The position numbers were made by a program, and so were the translations under genes. Source: CAZVAO01 sp964625175 (GTDB lineage Bacteria > Bacillota > UBA994 > PWPR01). From it: a stretch of DNA of 27,331 nt. Position 1 is the first letter of the stretch. Every line of letters begins with the position of its first letter. The notes under the pieces were generated by a model, which was given only the letters and a program-made list of their open reading frames with translations, was not told where the DNA came from and did no database searches. Location of the stretch: contig CAZVAO010000016.1 of the NCBI GenBank assembly GCA_964625175.1, positions 1-27,331 on the forward strand, given 5' to 3'. Of the stretch, positions 1-7,427 are shown in pieces.

Positions 1-27
1 CTTTGAGATGCACATGCTTGTTTAGCA

Positions 28-103
28 AGTGTCAGGGATTACTGAACTCACTGCGCATCAGAGGCGATGCTCGCTCAGACAGCAGTAATCCTGATCTGAC
101 ACT
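28..103. repeat. Long imperfect inverted repeat (cruciform/RNA hairpin)
   Basis: Bases 28-35 (AGTGTCAG) pair with 96-103 (CTGACACT), and 36-44 (GGATTACTG) pair with 83-91 (CAGTAATCC), with a 4-nt bulge at 92-95. Inside is a small hairpin GCATC (55-59)/GATGC (66-70). The arm is 17 bp in total with no mismatch in either block. No U-tract follows, so it is not an ordinary terminator. It is probably a dispersed palindromic repeat or part of an RNA whose start lies outside the window. Confidence 0.6.
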
Positions 104-191
104 ATTGGCATATCGGATGAGTGCATAGTCAAAGCAAACTTAACCTGCGGGTGCGATTGGTTAGTAAGTGGCTAATCGGGTATTGTAATAA

Positions 192-274
192 TTGCTGGCT
201 TTGCAGCAAGATTCTCACGTCGCTTCATGGGCGCAGCCCTGCACGCAGTGCACTTCATATTGCCGTTAGGCAAT
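192..274. repeat. Short-hairpin array with CTTCAT spacers, copy 1
   Basis: The units are TTGCTG/CAGCAA (192-209), then GCTTCAT (222-228), GGGC-GCA-GCCC (229-239), a single T, GCAC-GCA-GTGC (241-251), ACTTCAT (252-258) and ATTGCC-GTTA-GGCAAT (259-274). The last two hairpins match those of the array at 26730-26817 except in the loops. The spacer between the second and third hairpins is reduced to one base, as if CTTCA had been deleted. This fills the otherwise gene-free stretch before the first gene. Confidence 0.65.
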
Positions 275-304
275 CCTGACCAAGAAAAAAGAATTTTCTT
301 GATT

Positions 305-333
305 TTGTCCTATCCTTTAGTGTACAGTAATAT
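305..333 (+). promoter_or_regulatory. Sigma-A-type promoter of the selenoprotein glutaredoxin gene
   Basis: A -35 TTGTCC (305-310) and a -10 TAATAT (328-333) are separated by 17 nt, about 50 nt before the start codon. A small leader hairpin (AGGAACC/GGTTTCCT, 335-358) lies between promoter and ribosome binding site. Confidence 0.55.
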
Positions 334-381
334 TAGGAACCGCTCATTCTGGTTTCCTACTCAATTTAAGGAGAGATAATT

Positions 382-657
382 ATGGCATTAGTTAAAGTAT
401 ACGGCACATCCTGGTGACCAGGCTGTCCACCAGCGAAAGAGTTTCTTACGCAAAATAACATTGATTTTACCTACTATGATATCGAACAAGACGAAGTGGG
501 GAAACAAGAGTTCAATCATCTGCGCGACACCGACCCTCAGTATATTCCAATTAAAGAACGTGGCAAGATTGGTATCCCAACCATCGTCATTGACGGTGAG
601 GTCTTTACGAATGTTGCTCAGAATATGAGCGCAATCAAAGCGAAATTAGGTTTATAA
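382..657 (+). CDS. Selenocysteine-containing glutaredoxin (in-frame UGA at codon 12)
   Basis: This small thiol/selenol-disulfide oxidoreductase of the glutaredoxin fold probably reduces disulfides or peroxides in the cytoplasm. Reading TGA (415-417) as Sec gives 91 residues. They begin MALVKVYGTSW-U12-PGC15PPAKEFL and contain the cis-Pro loop GIPTIVIDG typical of glutaredoxins; the stop is TAA at 655-657. Cys homologues have a CxxC motif at this place, so U12 replaces the attacking Cys and C15 is the resolving Cys. An AAGGAG ribosome binding site lies just before the ATG. A candidate SECIS hairpin follows the UGA, and the gene has its own promoter and terminator, so it is monocistronic. Sec-containing glutaredoxins are known from some clostridia. 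A Cys-to-stop pseudogene is the alternative, but the frame beyond the UGA is fully conserved and well formed. Confidence 0.9.
433..451 (+). promoter_or_regulatory. Candidate bacterial SECIS hairpin for glutaredoxin Sec-12
   Basis: GCG (433-435) pairs with CGC (449-451). After one A-A mismatch, AAGA (437-440) pairs with TCTT (444-447), leaving the loop GTT (441-443). The loop starts with G and lies 23 nt after the UGA, inside the 16-37 nt window and the G-in-first-two-loop-positions rule used for bacterial SECIS elements. Seen by eye; no folding energy was calculated. Confidence 0.6.
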
Positions 658-664
658 TACAAGA

Positions 665-689
665 AAAAGAGCTAGCTACTAGCTCTTTT
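665..689. terminator. Bidirectional intrinsic terminator
   Basis: A perfect 11-bp stem AAAAGAGCTAG/CTAGCTCTTTT (665-675, 679-689) has a 3-nt loop. It follows the selenoprotein glutaredoxin on the plus strand and the sigma operon on the minus strand. Each stem ends in a T-run in its own direction. Confidence 0.85.
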
Positions 690-740
690 CTATTTTAAAT
701 AAGTTTATGATTGCGTGAAACTCATTGCTAGAGCCTAATC

Positions 741-1040
741 CTATTCGTCCCTCTTTTTAACCAGCGACTGAATGACATTGCCCGCCATAATCCCCGCAGC
801 CTCGGCTTTTGAGGCGAGTGTATTAACATGGGCGCTGATTGCCCCTGCCTCTTTGGTGATTTTCTCGACATTCTTGATGGTCTGCTCTAACTCCAGCTCA
901 GAACGCTCTAAAACTTTATTGAATGATTTCACAGTCTCATTCACACTGCGCAACACTGTAATCAGATAGATGCCGATAACAACAATGATGATTGTAATAA
1001 CTAGGAAACAGAAACTATTGAAATCGATATATAGTTGCAT
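741..1040 (-). CDS. DUF948 family membrane-anchored coiled-coil protein
   Basis: A small protein of about 99 residues has one N-terminal membrane segment (FLVITIIIVVIGIYLITVL). A charged, heptad-rich helix follows (SFNKVLERSELELEQTIKNV and on), which is the layout of DUF948/YtxG-like proteins of Firmicutes. It is the last gene of the rsbV-rsbW-sigma operon. Its ribosome binding site (GGGAGG, 1050-1055) overlaps the boundary of the sigma gene. Two ATGs are available. The one at 1046 is only 3 nt from that site, while the one at 1040 is 9 nt away and is preferred. The molecular role is unknown; YtxG-type proteins are linked to general stress response, which fits the neighbours. Confidence 0.75.
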   Translation of the reverse strand: MQLYIDFNSFCFLVITIIIVVIGIYLITVLRSVNETVKSFNKVLERSELELEQTIKNVEKITKEAGAISAHVNTLASKAEAAGIMAGNVIQSLVKKRDE

Positions 1041-1055
1041 CCCCATTGACCTCCC

Positions 1056-1820
1056 TTATTGATTGATTTCATTAAACCGCTTGCGCAACCTACCTATTAA
1101 CTTGCGCAAGAGACGTGACACCTGCATTTGGGATATCCCTAACTGCTGAGAAATTTCCTGTTGCGTTAGCTCTTCCTTAAATCGCAAATTTAATAAGTGT
1201 ACTTCTTCTGCACTCAACTCATTCATCACATATTGCAACTCACTGTATTCAGCCAACCTCTCAAACCCCGGATCATCGCCGCCAACGATGTTCATCAGCG
1301 TGCTATCACCTTCCCCATCCTTAAGAACAACTGAATCAAGTGAGGCAATTTGATAGGCCTGCCCAATTTCCAATGCTTCTAAAATCTCTTCCTCGGTCTT
1401 GCCTAAATATCCGGCAATATCCTGGGTATTGGGGGTTCGCCCTAGAACTTGGGTAATCGTTGGTGTTTCTTTGTGAATTCGATTGCTTAGCTCTTTGATA
1501 CGCCTCGGCACTTTCATAGCCCACTTTTGATCACGATAGTAGTGCTTAATTTCGCCGATGATTGTCGGGGTAGCGTACGTTATAAATTTATTGCCACCAT
1601 CGATATCATAACGCTTCAATGCTTTCAGCAATCCAATGCTTCCTACCTGAACTAAATCTTGTTGATCCACACCATCACGTTTAAATCGACGTGCTAAATA
1701 CTCAACGAGCGACAAATATTCCCGCACAAGCAAATCTAGAGCCTGATCATCCCCTGTCTTTTGATAGAAGACGATCAACTCTTCTGTTGAACGGTGATCA
1801 GGCACTGTCTCCTTTGCCAT
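1056..1820 (-). CDS. sigB: RNA polymerase sigma factor, SigB/SigF/SigG family (SigB-like)
   Basis: An alternative sigma-70 of 254 residues from ATG 1820. Region 2 contains DLVQVGSIGLLKALKRYD and YATPTIIGEIKHYYRDQKW; region 3 contains VPRRIKELSNRI; region 4 ends in a helix-turn-helix (LTQQEISQQLGISQMQVSRL). The region 2-3 junction (W-x-M-x-VPRRIKEL) is closer to SigB (VPRRIKDL) than to SigF. Sporulation SigF belongs to the same family, so function is inferred, not proven. Its ATG overlaps the last base of the rsbW stop (TGATG), a sign of translational coupling. A TTG codon just upstream is a less likely start. It is held inactive by RsbW and freed through RsbV. Confidence 0.85.
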   Translation of the reverse strand: MAKETVPDHRSTEELIVFYQKTGDDQALDLLVREYLSLVEYLARRFKRDGVDQQDLVQVGSIGLLKALKRYDIDGGNKFITYATPTIIGEIKHYYRDQKWAMKVPRRIKELSNRIHKETPTITQVLGRTPNTQDIAGYLGKTEEEILEALEIGQAYQIASLDSVVLKDGEGDSTLMNIVGGDDPGFERLAEYSELQYVMNELSAEEVHLLNLRFKEELTQQEISQQLGISQMQVSRLLRKLIGRLRKRFNEINQ

Positions 1821-2272
1821 CAAACACTACCTAATTTCTTACTCATTACAATCTTGGTTCCAGATCCACTCGCTGTTTGGATCGTTACTTCATCCATCAT
1901 TGATTTAATGACAAAAAGGCCAAGGCCACCCGCTTCAAGTTTACTGAGATCAGGTCGATGGAGTTCTTCATAGTCAAAACCTTTGCCATAATCAGTGACC
2001 TCAATGACAAGTGCTTTTTCTACTTGCTTAAACGTGCTCGTTATTGTGACTTTATCGTAGGTTGTGCCGGAATGGAGAATGGCATTGGTAACGGCTTCGG
2101 CTACAGCCACTTTGATATCCTCAATCGCTTCGATATCGAACATACACCGGCTGGCCATCGCAGCGATCGTGAGCCGCACAACGCTAACGTAGGCTGGCAA
2201 TACGGGAATTTTCAACTCCAGCATCTCGCATCCACTATAGGGCCTGATTTCCTCAAGCACTGTCTCGGGCAT
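1820..2272 (-). CDS. rsbW: Anti-sigma factor / serine-protein kinase RsbW (SpoIIAB family)
   Basis: A GHKL-fold ATPase of 150 residues. The N box is EAVTNAILHS, the G1 box DYGKGFD and the G2 box GGLGLFVIKSMMDEV. RsbW proteins bind and silence their sigma factor and phosphorylate the Ser of RsbV. The gene lies between rsbV and the sigma gene. A strong GGGAGG (2282-2287) lies 9 nt before ATG 2272 and 6 nt before GTG 2275, so either start is possible. It ends in TGA, evidence that UGA is a normal stop here. SpoIIAB is the alternative name if the sigma factor is sporulation-specific. Confidence 0.87.
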   Translation of the reverse strand: MPETVLEEIRPYSGCEMLELKIPVLPAYVSVVRLTIAAMASRCMFDIEAIEDIKVAVAEAVTNAILHSGTTYDKVTITSTFKQVEKALVIEVTDYGKGFDYEELHRPDLSKLEAGGLGLFVIKSMMDEVTIQTASGSGTKIVMSKKLGSV

Positions 2273-2276
2273 CACG

Positions 2277-2597
2277 TTAATCCTCCCTTCGTACGGTCAA
2301 CACAGAATCAAGACCGGTTGTCTCTAATAATTTGTACACCTGGGGTTGCGGGTTAATAACAACCACACTACCTTTTTTCCCTTTTAATTCCCTCGCTAAA
2401 CGGATTAACATCCCCAAACCCGTACTATCAATAAAATTTAAGTCAGCCAACGAAATTTGCACCTCATTACTGTTACTTGCTAAGCTAAGTAGCTCTTCCT
2501 GAATTGCTGGAGCATTATAGATATCAATCTCACCAGATAGTGCTACACGAATACAACCCTCAGCGCCTTTATTTAAAACACGTAATTCTTCCATCAT
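2277..2597 (-). CDS. rsbV: Anti-anti-sigma factor RsbV (STAS domain, SpoIIAA family)
   Basis: A single STAS domain of about 106 residues with the core motif LNFIDSTGLGMLIRLARELK. The Ser of D-S-T-G is the site phosphorylated by the partner kinase. Unphosphorylated RsbV binds RsbW and releases the sigma factor. It is first in the operon and ends just before rsbW. The ribosome binding site GAGGTG is 5 nt before ATG 2597; ATG 2594 and GTG 2603 are also in frame, but the GTG overlaps the site itself. No upstream RsbU-type phosphatase or stressosome gene is next to it, so the input is encoded elsewhere. Confidence 0.87.
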   Translation of the reverse strand: MMEELRVLNKGAEGCIRVALSGEIDIYNAPAIQEELLSLASNSNEVQISLADLNFIDSTGLGMLIRLARELKGKKGSVVVINPQPQVYKLLETTGLDSVLTVRRED

Positions 2598-2760
2598 TAT
2601 CACCTCACGTATAATTCTTTATAAATTTAAACATTAATCTCTGAATTCCTGCCAAGCCATTCAATTAATCCATATATTGTTATTCATCTGCCCATTATCA
2701 CGTCACATTGGGCCAAACACAGACATTAATCCCTCCAATCAACTGTGTATCATTACGAAT

Positions 2761-2803
2761 AAAAAATCCCCACTTCTAGCGCATTCGCTTGATTGTGGGG
2801 ATT
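2761..2803 (-). terminator. Intrinsic terminator of metK
   Basis: On the minus strand, AATCCCCAC (2803-2795) pairs with GTGGGGATT (2773-2765), with an inner hairpin AGCG/CGCT, followed by a T-run (2766-2761). It lies 37 nt after the metK stop. Confidence 0.85.
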
Positions 2804-2839
2804 ATATAGGCATGATTTGGAACAAACGCCGTCCAATAT

Positions 2840-4036
2840 TTATTGGAGCCAAGAGCGAAGCTCTGCTACCTTATCGAGGCGTTCCCACGGCAAGTCAAGA
2901 TCCGGGCGGCCAAAATGTCCGTAGGCGGCCACCTGCTGATAAATAGGCTGACGTAATCCAAGATTTTCTATAATTGCTGCGGGACGCAAATCAAAATGCT
3001 TATTGATGGCCTTAAGGAGTGCATCATCTGAAATTTTACCCGTGCCGAATGTGTCCATATTAATCGATATGGGCTGAGCAACACCGATCGCGTAACTGAT
3101 TTGAACTTCACACCGATCCGCTAACCCTGCGGCCACAATGTTCTTTGCAAGATGCCGTGCGGCATAGGCTGCAGAACGATCCACTTTCGTTGGATCTTTA
3201 CCTGAGAAAGCACCGCCACCGTGATGAGCGGTTCCACCATAGGTGTCGACGATAATCTTACGGCCAGTCAAGCCTGCATCCCCCATGGGTCCACCAATCA
3301 CAAAACGGCCTGTGGGATTAATAAAATATTTAGTACGCTCATCCAGCAATTCAGCAGGAATTATAGGCGCAATCACTTCCGCCATTAAATCGCGTCGTAT
3401 CGTCTTTTGATCCACTTCGGCACTGTGCTGAGCTGAAATGACCACTGCTTCAATCCGCACCGCTTTAAATCCATCATATTCGACCGTAACTTGAGTTTTA
3501 CCATCCGGGCGAAGATAATCTAAAATCCCCTGATTGCGCACCTCATGTAGACGTCGTGCTAAACGATGCGCTAAAGTAATCGGCAAAGGCATCATTTCTT
3601 CTGTTTCGTTACAAGCAAATCCGAAAACCATTCCTTGATCGCCTGCGCCTGTTAAAAATTGATTCGAGTGGTTTTCTCGGGCTTCCAAAGACTCATTAAC
3701 CCCCTGCGCAATATCAGGAGACTGTTCATCTATAGCGGTTAATACCGCACAAGTGTCTCCATCAAAACCATATTTCGCACGTGTATAGCCAATTGATTTG
3801 ACCGTTTCTCTGACAACAGTCTGAATATCTATGTAACATTTCGTGGTAATCTCACCACCGACAATAACTAATCCTGTGGTTACAAAAGTCTCACACGCTA
3901 CTCTGGCTTGTGGATCTTCTTTGAGTATTGCGTCCAATATGGCATCAGAAATCTGGTCAGCAACCTTATCAGGATGACCAGCGGTAACAGACTCTGACGT
4001 AAATAAATAGTGTCCTTTATTATGCAAATCTACCAT
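2840..4036 (-). CDS. metK: S-adenosylmethionine synthetase MetK
   Basis: It makes S-adenosylmethionine from methionine and ATP in the cytoplasm as a homotetramer. The 398 residues are the normal family length. The methionine/ATP-binding start is TSESVTAGHPDKVADQISDA. The ATP motif GAGDQGMVFGFA and the P-loop-like GGGAFSGKDPTKVDRSAAY are intact, and the C-terminus (YGHFGR) is typical. The start is a little unclear because the purine-rich AGGGG directly abuts ATG 4036, leaving no normal spacing; the in-frame TTG at codon 4 is an alternative. The unit has its own promoter and terminator. No S-box riboswitch is visible in the 220-nt upstream region. Confidence 0.95.
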   Translation of the reverse strand: MVDLHNKGHYLFTSESVTAGHPDKVADQISDAILDAILKEDPQARVACETFVTTGLVIVGGEITTKCYIDIQTVVRETVKSIGYTRAKYGFDGDTCAVLTAIDEQSPDIAQGVNESLEARENHSNQFLTGAGDQGMVFGFACNETEEMMPLPITLAHRLARRLHEVRNQGILDYLRPDGKTQVTVEYDGFKAVRIEAVVISAQHSAEVDQKTIRRDLMAEVIAPIIPAELLDERTKYFINPTGRFVIGGPMGDAGLTGRKIIVDTYGGTAHHGGGAFSGKDPTKVDRSAAYAARHLAKNIVAAGLADRCEVQISYAIGVAQPISINMDTFGTGKISDDALLKAINKHFDLRPAAIIENLGLRQPIYQQVAAYGHFGRPDLDLPWERLDKVAELRSWLQ

Positions 4037-4132
4037 CCCCTATTTAGTATTAGCGTGTGCTGTAATCTTCATTAGGCATACGAAGTCTAGGATCAAACTA
4101 AGTCATGCGAATAGTTGCGATTACGTTTATGC

Positions 4133-4161
4133 ATTATAACACTTCTGCACTAATTATTGAA
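4133..4161 (-). promoter_or_regulatory. Putative promoter of metK
   Basis: On the minus strand a perfect -10 TATAAT (4138-4133) is preceded at 17 nt by TTCAAT, a weak -35. It implies a leader of roughly 90 nt before metK. Confidence 0.5.
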
Positions 4162-4180
4162 GTCTAAACGAGTATATTGC

Positions 4181-4223
4181 CAAAAAAAGCAGTAAACAAG
4201 GGAATTTTTGTATAATTCCCTTG
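4181..4223 (-). terminator. Intrinsic terminator of the M20 amidohydrolase gene
   Basis: A perfect 9-bp stem CAAGGGAAT/ATTCCCTTG (4197-4205, 4215-4223) is followed on the minus strand by TTTACTGC and then seven Ts. It sits about 40 nt after the stop codon. Confidence 0.85.
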
Positions 4224-4260
4224 CTACCCTATTTATGCAATTAGTTTTAACTCTCAACTA

Positions 4261-5580
4261 TTATTCGACGCTGAAAAAATCTTCCCACATTTTGAGATAA
4301 CCCGCTGTATCATAGATGGGCTCAAAGTTGTCAACCACTTCTTTGCCCTTTTCAGCACCATCAACAAGCAGGTCAATAACGGTCATAGCCATGGCCTTAG
4401 CACCTTCAACGTAGGCCAATACTTCATCCGTGATGACGTAATTTTTAGAGTGCCCGCTACCTTCGACCCCACCCATGTAGGGATGAATTGCAGGAAGCAC
4501 ATGCATCACATCTCCAATATCTGAGGATCCGCTTCCGTGGCGGGTCGATACAGCAACAGCTTCTTCCCCTAAAACACTGACTAGATTTTCTTTCATCAGA
4601 TCATCCATCAATTCGTTGTTGTGACGAGGCAGATAGCCTGGTATTTCTGTAATTTCTACTTCAGCACCCACTGCCATTGCTCCAGCGCGGAGAGCACGAT
4701 TCACTTTTGCACTCGCATCAATAATGGCATCCATACTCTTACCACGTACATAAGTTTCCATAATGACCTCTGCAGGAATAATATTAACCAAATCGCCACC
4801 CTTAGTGATAATTGGGTGAACGCGGATATGGTCGCCATCCTGGAATGTCTCGCGGTTCGCGTGGATGGCCATCATACCAACCATCGCAGCATTTAAAGCG
4901 TTAACCCCGTTATGAGGCGCCCCACCAGCATGGGCTTCTTTACCTTTATAGGTAACGAGTTTTCCGACAAATCCATTGGATGTTCCGCCAACGGCAGCTT
5001 TGATCGGGGTGTCTCCAAAGTTGGAACTGTGGTACATCATCAACATATCAATGTCTTCGAGCTCACCTAAAGCGATTAACTCTTGTTTTCCACCTAAAAA
5101 TTGAATCTTGCCTTCTTCACGCAACTTCTGACGGAAACCAATCTCAACATATTCTTCAGCGGGAACCGCGATAAAAGCAATATCACCATCCAGTTCCTGA
5201 TAAACACCGGATTTGACTAACCCAATTGCTGCCCCTAGCATACCAGCAATCTGAGCATTGTGGCCACATGAGTGGGCAGCCCCCGTTAAAGGATCAGCAT
5301 GGGGATGCTCAGGACAAACGACCGCATCTAACTCGCCCATAACCGCCACCCGATACTTACTGTTCTTGCCTTTGACATCAGCACGCACACCGGTAATACC
5401 AATTTCAGACCGATAAGGGATTGCCAATTCTGCAAACATGTTCTTGACGATATCTGCCGTGCGGAACTCTTTATAACCGAGTTCTGGGTGGGCAAAAATA
5501 TCATTACCAATCGCTAAAATTTGCTTTTGATGTTGGTCGATTACCTCACACACGCGTTGTTTCATTTGTTCTTTATTCAT
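4261..5580 (-). CDS. M20 family metallo-amidohydrolase (AbgB-like)
   Basis: A zinc amidase of the M20D/peptidase M20 family, 439 residues, which hydrolyses N-acyl or p-aminobenzoyl-glutamate-type amides. Visible motifs are HPELGYKEF near the N-terminus, GELDAV, the metal-binding AAHSCGHNAQ, the catalytic PAEEYVE, the dimerisation-domain motif GKEAHAGGAPHNGVNALNAA and the C-terminal MGGVEGSGHSKNY. The start at 5580 is fixed by AGGAGG 7 nt upstream; a longer reading to 5616 has no ribosome binding site. The true substrate cannot be read from the sequence; indole-acetyl-amino-acid and aminoacylase activities occur in the same superfamily. It is a single-gene unit with its own terminator. A TATAAT at 5660-5655 (minus) may be its -10. 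Confidence 0.88.
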   Translation of the reverse strand: MNKEQMKQRVCEVIDQHQKQILAIGNDIFAHPELGYKEFRTADIVKNMFAELAIPYRSEIGITGVRADVKGKNSKYRVAVMGELDAVVCPEHPHADPLTGAAHSCGHNAQIAGMLGAAIGLVKSGVYQELDGDIAFIAVPAEEYVEIGFRQKLREEGKIQFLGGKQELIALGELEDIDMLMMYHSSNFGDTPIKAAVGGTSNGFVGKLVTYKGKEAHAGGAPHNGVNALNAAMVGMMAIHANRETFQDGDHIRVHPIITKGGDLVNIIPAEVIMETYVRGKSMDAIIDASAKVNRALRAGAMAVGAEVEITEIPGYLPRHNNELMDDLMKENLVSVLGEEAVAVSTRHGSGSSDIGDVMHVLPAIHPYMGGVEGSGHSKNYVITDEVLAYVEGAKAMAMTVIDLLVDGAEKGKEVVDNFEPIYDTAGYLKMWEDFFSVE

Positions 5581-5869
5581 AATATACCTCCTAAACTCTT
5601 TCTCCCATATGTTCAAGATATTATTCCTAAATCCTGCCTTAACAAGCCGTTCTGATTATATAATTTCGCTTACGGTAATAAACACAATTTCTTAACATAA
5701 ATTATCGCACTTGGATTCTTTGATAAAAAGGGAAGTGTGGTGGAAGAACATCCGAAAGCTAATGGACAGAAATAAGTGACTGTTTGTCTCAGAGTTTGGG
5801 CATACCCTCAGAATCATCACGTCCTATGAGGAGAAACGATTCGATTTGCAAGATCATGAATCCATAAGC
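5581..5869. other. Intergenic stretch without a recognised gene
   Basis: It holds the ribosome binding site and probable -10 element of the M20 gene. The rest, about 5700-5869, shows no open frame of convincing length and no hairpin of note. It runs into the terminator of the repeat element at 5870. Confidence 0.5.
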
Positions 5870-5918
5870 AAAAAAAACATCCTCCATGCCCCCTGTCAAA
5901 CAGGGGCACCGAAGGATG
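5870..5918 (-). terminator. Intrinsic terminator
   Basis: The outer stem CATCCT/AGGATG (5878-5883, 5913-5918) encloses an inner TGCCCC-CTG/CAG-GGGCA stem with one bulge. Eight consecutive Us follow on the minus strand. It ends transcription coming from the MFS gene or the putative RNA. Confidence 0.88.
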
Positions 5919-6065
5919 CGTTCTTTGAGGATCATGGTTTGAGTTTGTTGCACGCCTTTTCGACCTCTTTTATAGAAAGAAACACCTTAACAAAACTCAA
6001 CTGATACACACTATATGATCAACAAAACTATTTCCCCAGTGGGTGAAGTGCGAAAACTGCTGGTA
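5870..6065 (-). ncRNA. Putative structured small RNA / dispersed repeat, copy 1
   Basis: The minus-strand reading ends in a strong intrinsic terminator (stem 5878-5918, then eight Us at 5877-5870). Upstream are blocks shared with a second copy at 26292-26527: CAAAGAACGCA, GCAAC-AAACTCAAACC, AAGGTGT and CTGGGGAAATA, all in the same order. Divergence between the blocks and shared strong terminators suggest an RNA family rather than a recent duplication. It lies 50 nt downstream of the MFS gene, so it could instead be that gene's 3' UTR. No Rfam family was recognised. Confidence 0.45.
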
Positions 6066-6114
6066 ACCTGCAACTTGCTTCGAGTGCTAACACATAACAA
6101 ACACTATGAAGCTG

Positions 6115-7323
6115 TTAGGCCTTTTTCAATCCAATCGGCAATGGCTCTTTAACTTCTATTTCAACCCTGCTCAGCCAGAATAATAGCACCATTAAACCAA
6201 CAGCCGTAAATCCAAAGACCACATTAAGCCCCCACGCGCCACCAATGTAACCACCAAGAACAGGTCCAGCGGCAGACCCAATCTGGCTTACACTCGCATT
6301 AATACTCAGTACGCGTGATCTAAAATTGTTCGGCACCGCTCTCGAGAGCACAGCTGTCGCTGATGGCCCCACTGCAGCCAAAAAGAAACCAAAGATGAAA
6401 CGCATAACCCCTAGATAATAAACATCTTTAGCAAATATGACGAACACACTTACGATAGCGCCAAATCCTATGCCAATCATCATACCTTTTTTGTAGCCAT
6501 GCTTCTGACCGTATTTACCCCATAGAGGCGCCCCGAGAACTGTTGCAAAGCCAGCTAAAGAAAAGATAATCCCCGTCATAACGGCTGGGTCTTGATTGCT
6601 ATTAACAGCTAGATTTTGAATCATCAGCGGTAAAATTGGCTGCACAATCATCAAGGATAGATTGTATATCATCATAAGCAGAAACATCATGGCTAATATT
6701 TTATAGGAAAAACTCTCTTTAATATCGCTGATTACCCTAAATTTAACCGACCGATCCCCATTGTTTTCTTCTTTTGTTCCTAGGATAATAACAAAGGTCG
6801 CCAAGAATAGCACAATACCGGCAATGATTAACGTCTGTTTTAAACCAAAATAATGGCTCATGTAGCCACCGACCATCGGACCCGCTATTGCGCCAAACGA
6901 ATACCCAGTTGTGATAAAACCTAAAGCCCCGCCCAACTCTTTTTCAGGCGTGTTCGTAGCAACCATGGCGATTGCAGATGGTATAAAGCCGTTAAAAACA
7001 CCGAGCAGCAAACGTGCCAAAATGATGTGTAGGGGACGCGTGGAAAACGCCATCAGAATATAAACAGCACCAATTCCCATTCCAGCACGTAAAATTTGGG
7101 GTTTGCGTCCGTATTTATCTGCAAGTGTTCCCCAAATGGGTCCCATAAAAGCACCCACGATAAACGTAGCACCAAAGGCTACGCCAGATAGGAGTTCAAT
7201 ATTATCGGTTGCCCCTACTTCTTGCAAAAGCATTGGGAGGAAGGGGGATACCAACGAAAACGCGATTCCTCCTATTACACATCCAAGCCAAAGTACATAT
7301 AGATTGCGTTTCCAAAGCGGCAT
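6115..7323 (-). CDS. MFS multidrug efflux transporter
   Basis: A 12-helix major facilitator superfamily drug:proton antiporter of 402 residues in the cytoplasmic membrane. The first helix follows WKRNLYVLWLGC. The loop 2-3 signature appears as GTLADKYGRKPQIL and its second-half counterpart as WGKYGQKHGYKKGM. The drug-efflux motif C region is ITTGYSFGAIAGPMVGGY. Start 7323 is chosen because GGAG lies 9 nt upstream; a longer frame to 7425 begins with TTG inside the leader and lacks a site. A good promoter lies about 100 nt upstream, leaving a leader long enough for regulation. The substrate is unknown; no adjacent regulator gene was found. Confidence 0.88.
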   Translation of the reverse strand: MPLWKRNLYVLWLGCVIGGIAFSLVSPFLPMLLQEVGATDNIELLSGVAFGATFIVGAFMGPIWGTLADKYGRKPQILRAGMGIGAVYILMAFSTRPLHIILARLLLGVFNGFIPSAIAMVATNTPEKELGGALGFITTGYSFGAIAGPMVGGYMSHYFGLKQTLIIAGIVLFLATFVIILGTKEENNGDRSVKFRVISDIKESFSYKILAMMFLLMMIYNLSLMIVQPILPLMIQNLAVNSNQDPAVMTGIIFSLAGFATVLGAPLWGKYGQKHGYKKGMMIGIGFGAIVSVFVIFAKDVYYLGVMRFIFGFFLAAVGPSATAVLSRAVPNNFRSRVLSINASVSQIGSAAGPVLGGYIGGAWGLNVVFGFTAVGLMVLLFWLSRVEIEVKEPLPIGLKKA

Positions 7324-7427
7324 ATTAAACAACTCCATCTCTCGTAAGTTATGCAATATCTTCCCTAAACGAATAGCTGGTCCATCTACAAATTGGCAAT
7401 TCTCCCACAGGTTTATAGACCTCAATT

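Noticed and set aside
382..657. UGA read as Trp or another amino acid by a reassigned code
   Set aside because: UGA ends rsbW and mscS normally in this window, and all three in-frame UGAs sit at redox Cys positions.
2611..2700. SigB-type promoter (GTTTAA...GGGTAT) before rsbV
   Set aside because: A GTTTAA is present on the minus strand, but no matching -10 lies at proper spacing.
4037..4260. SAM (S-box) riboswitch upstream of metK
   Set aside because: None of the conserved S-box core is visible; the region holds only a promoter and the terminator of the upstream gene.
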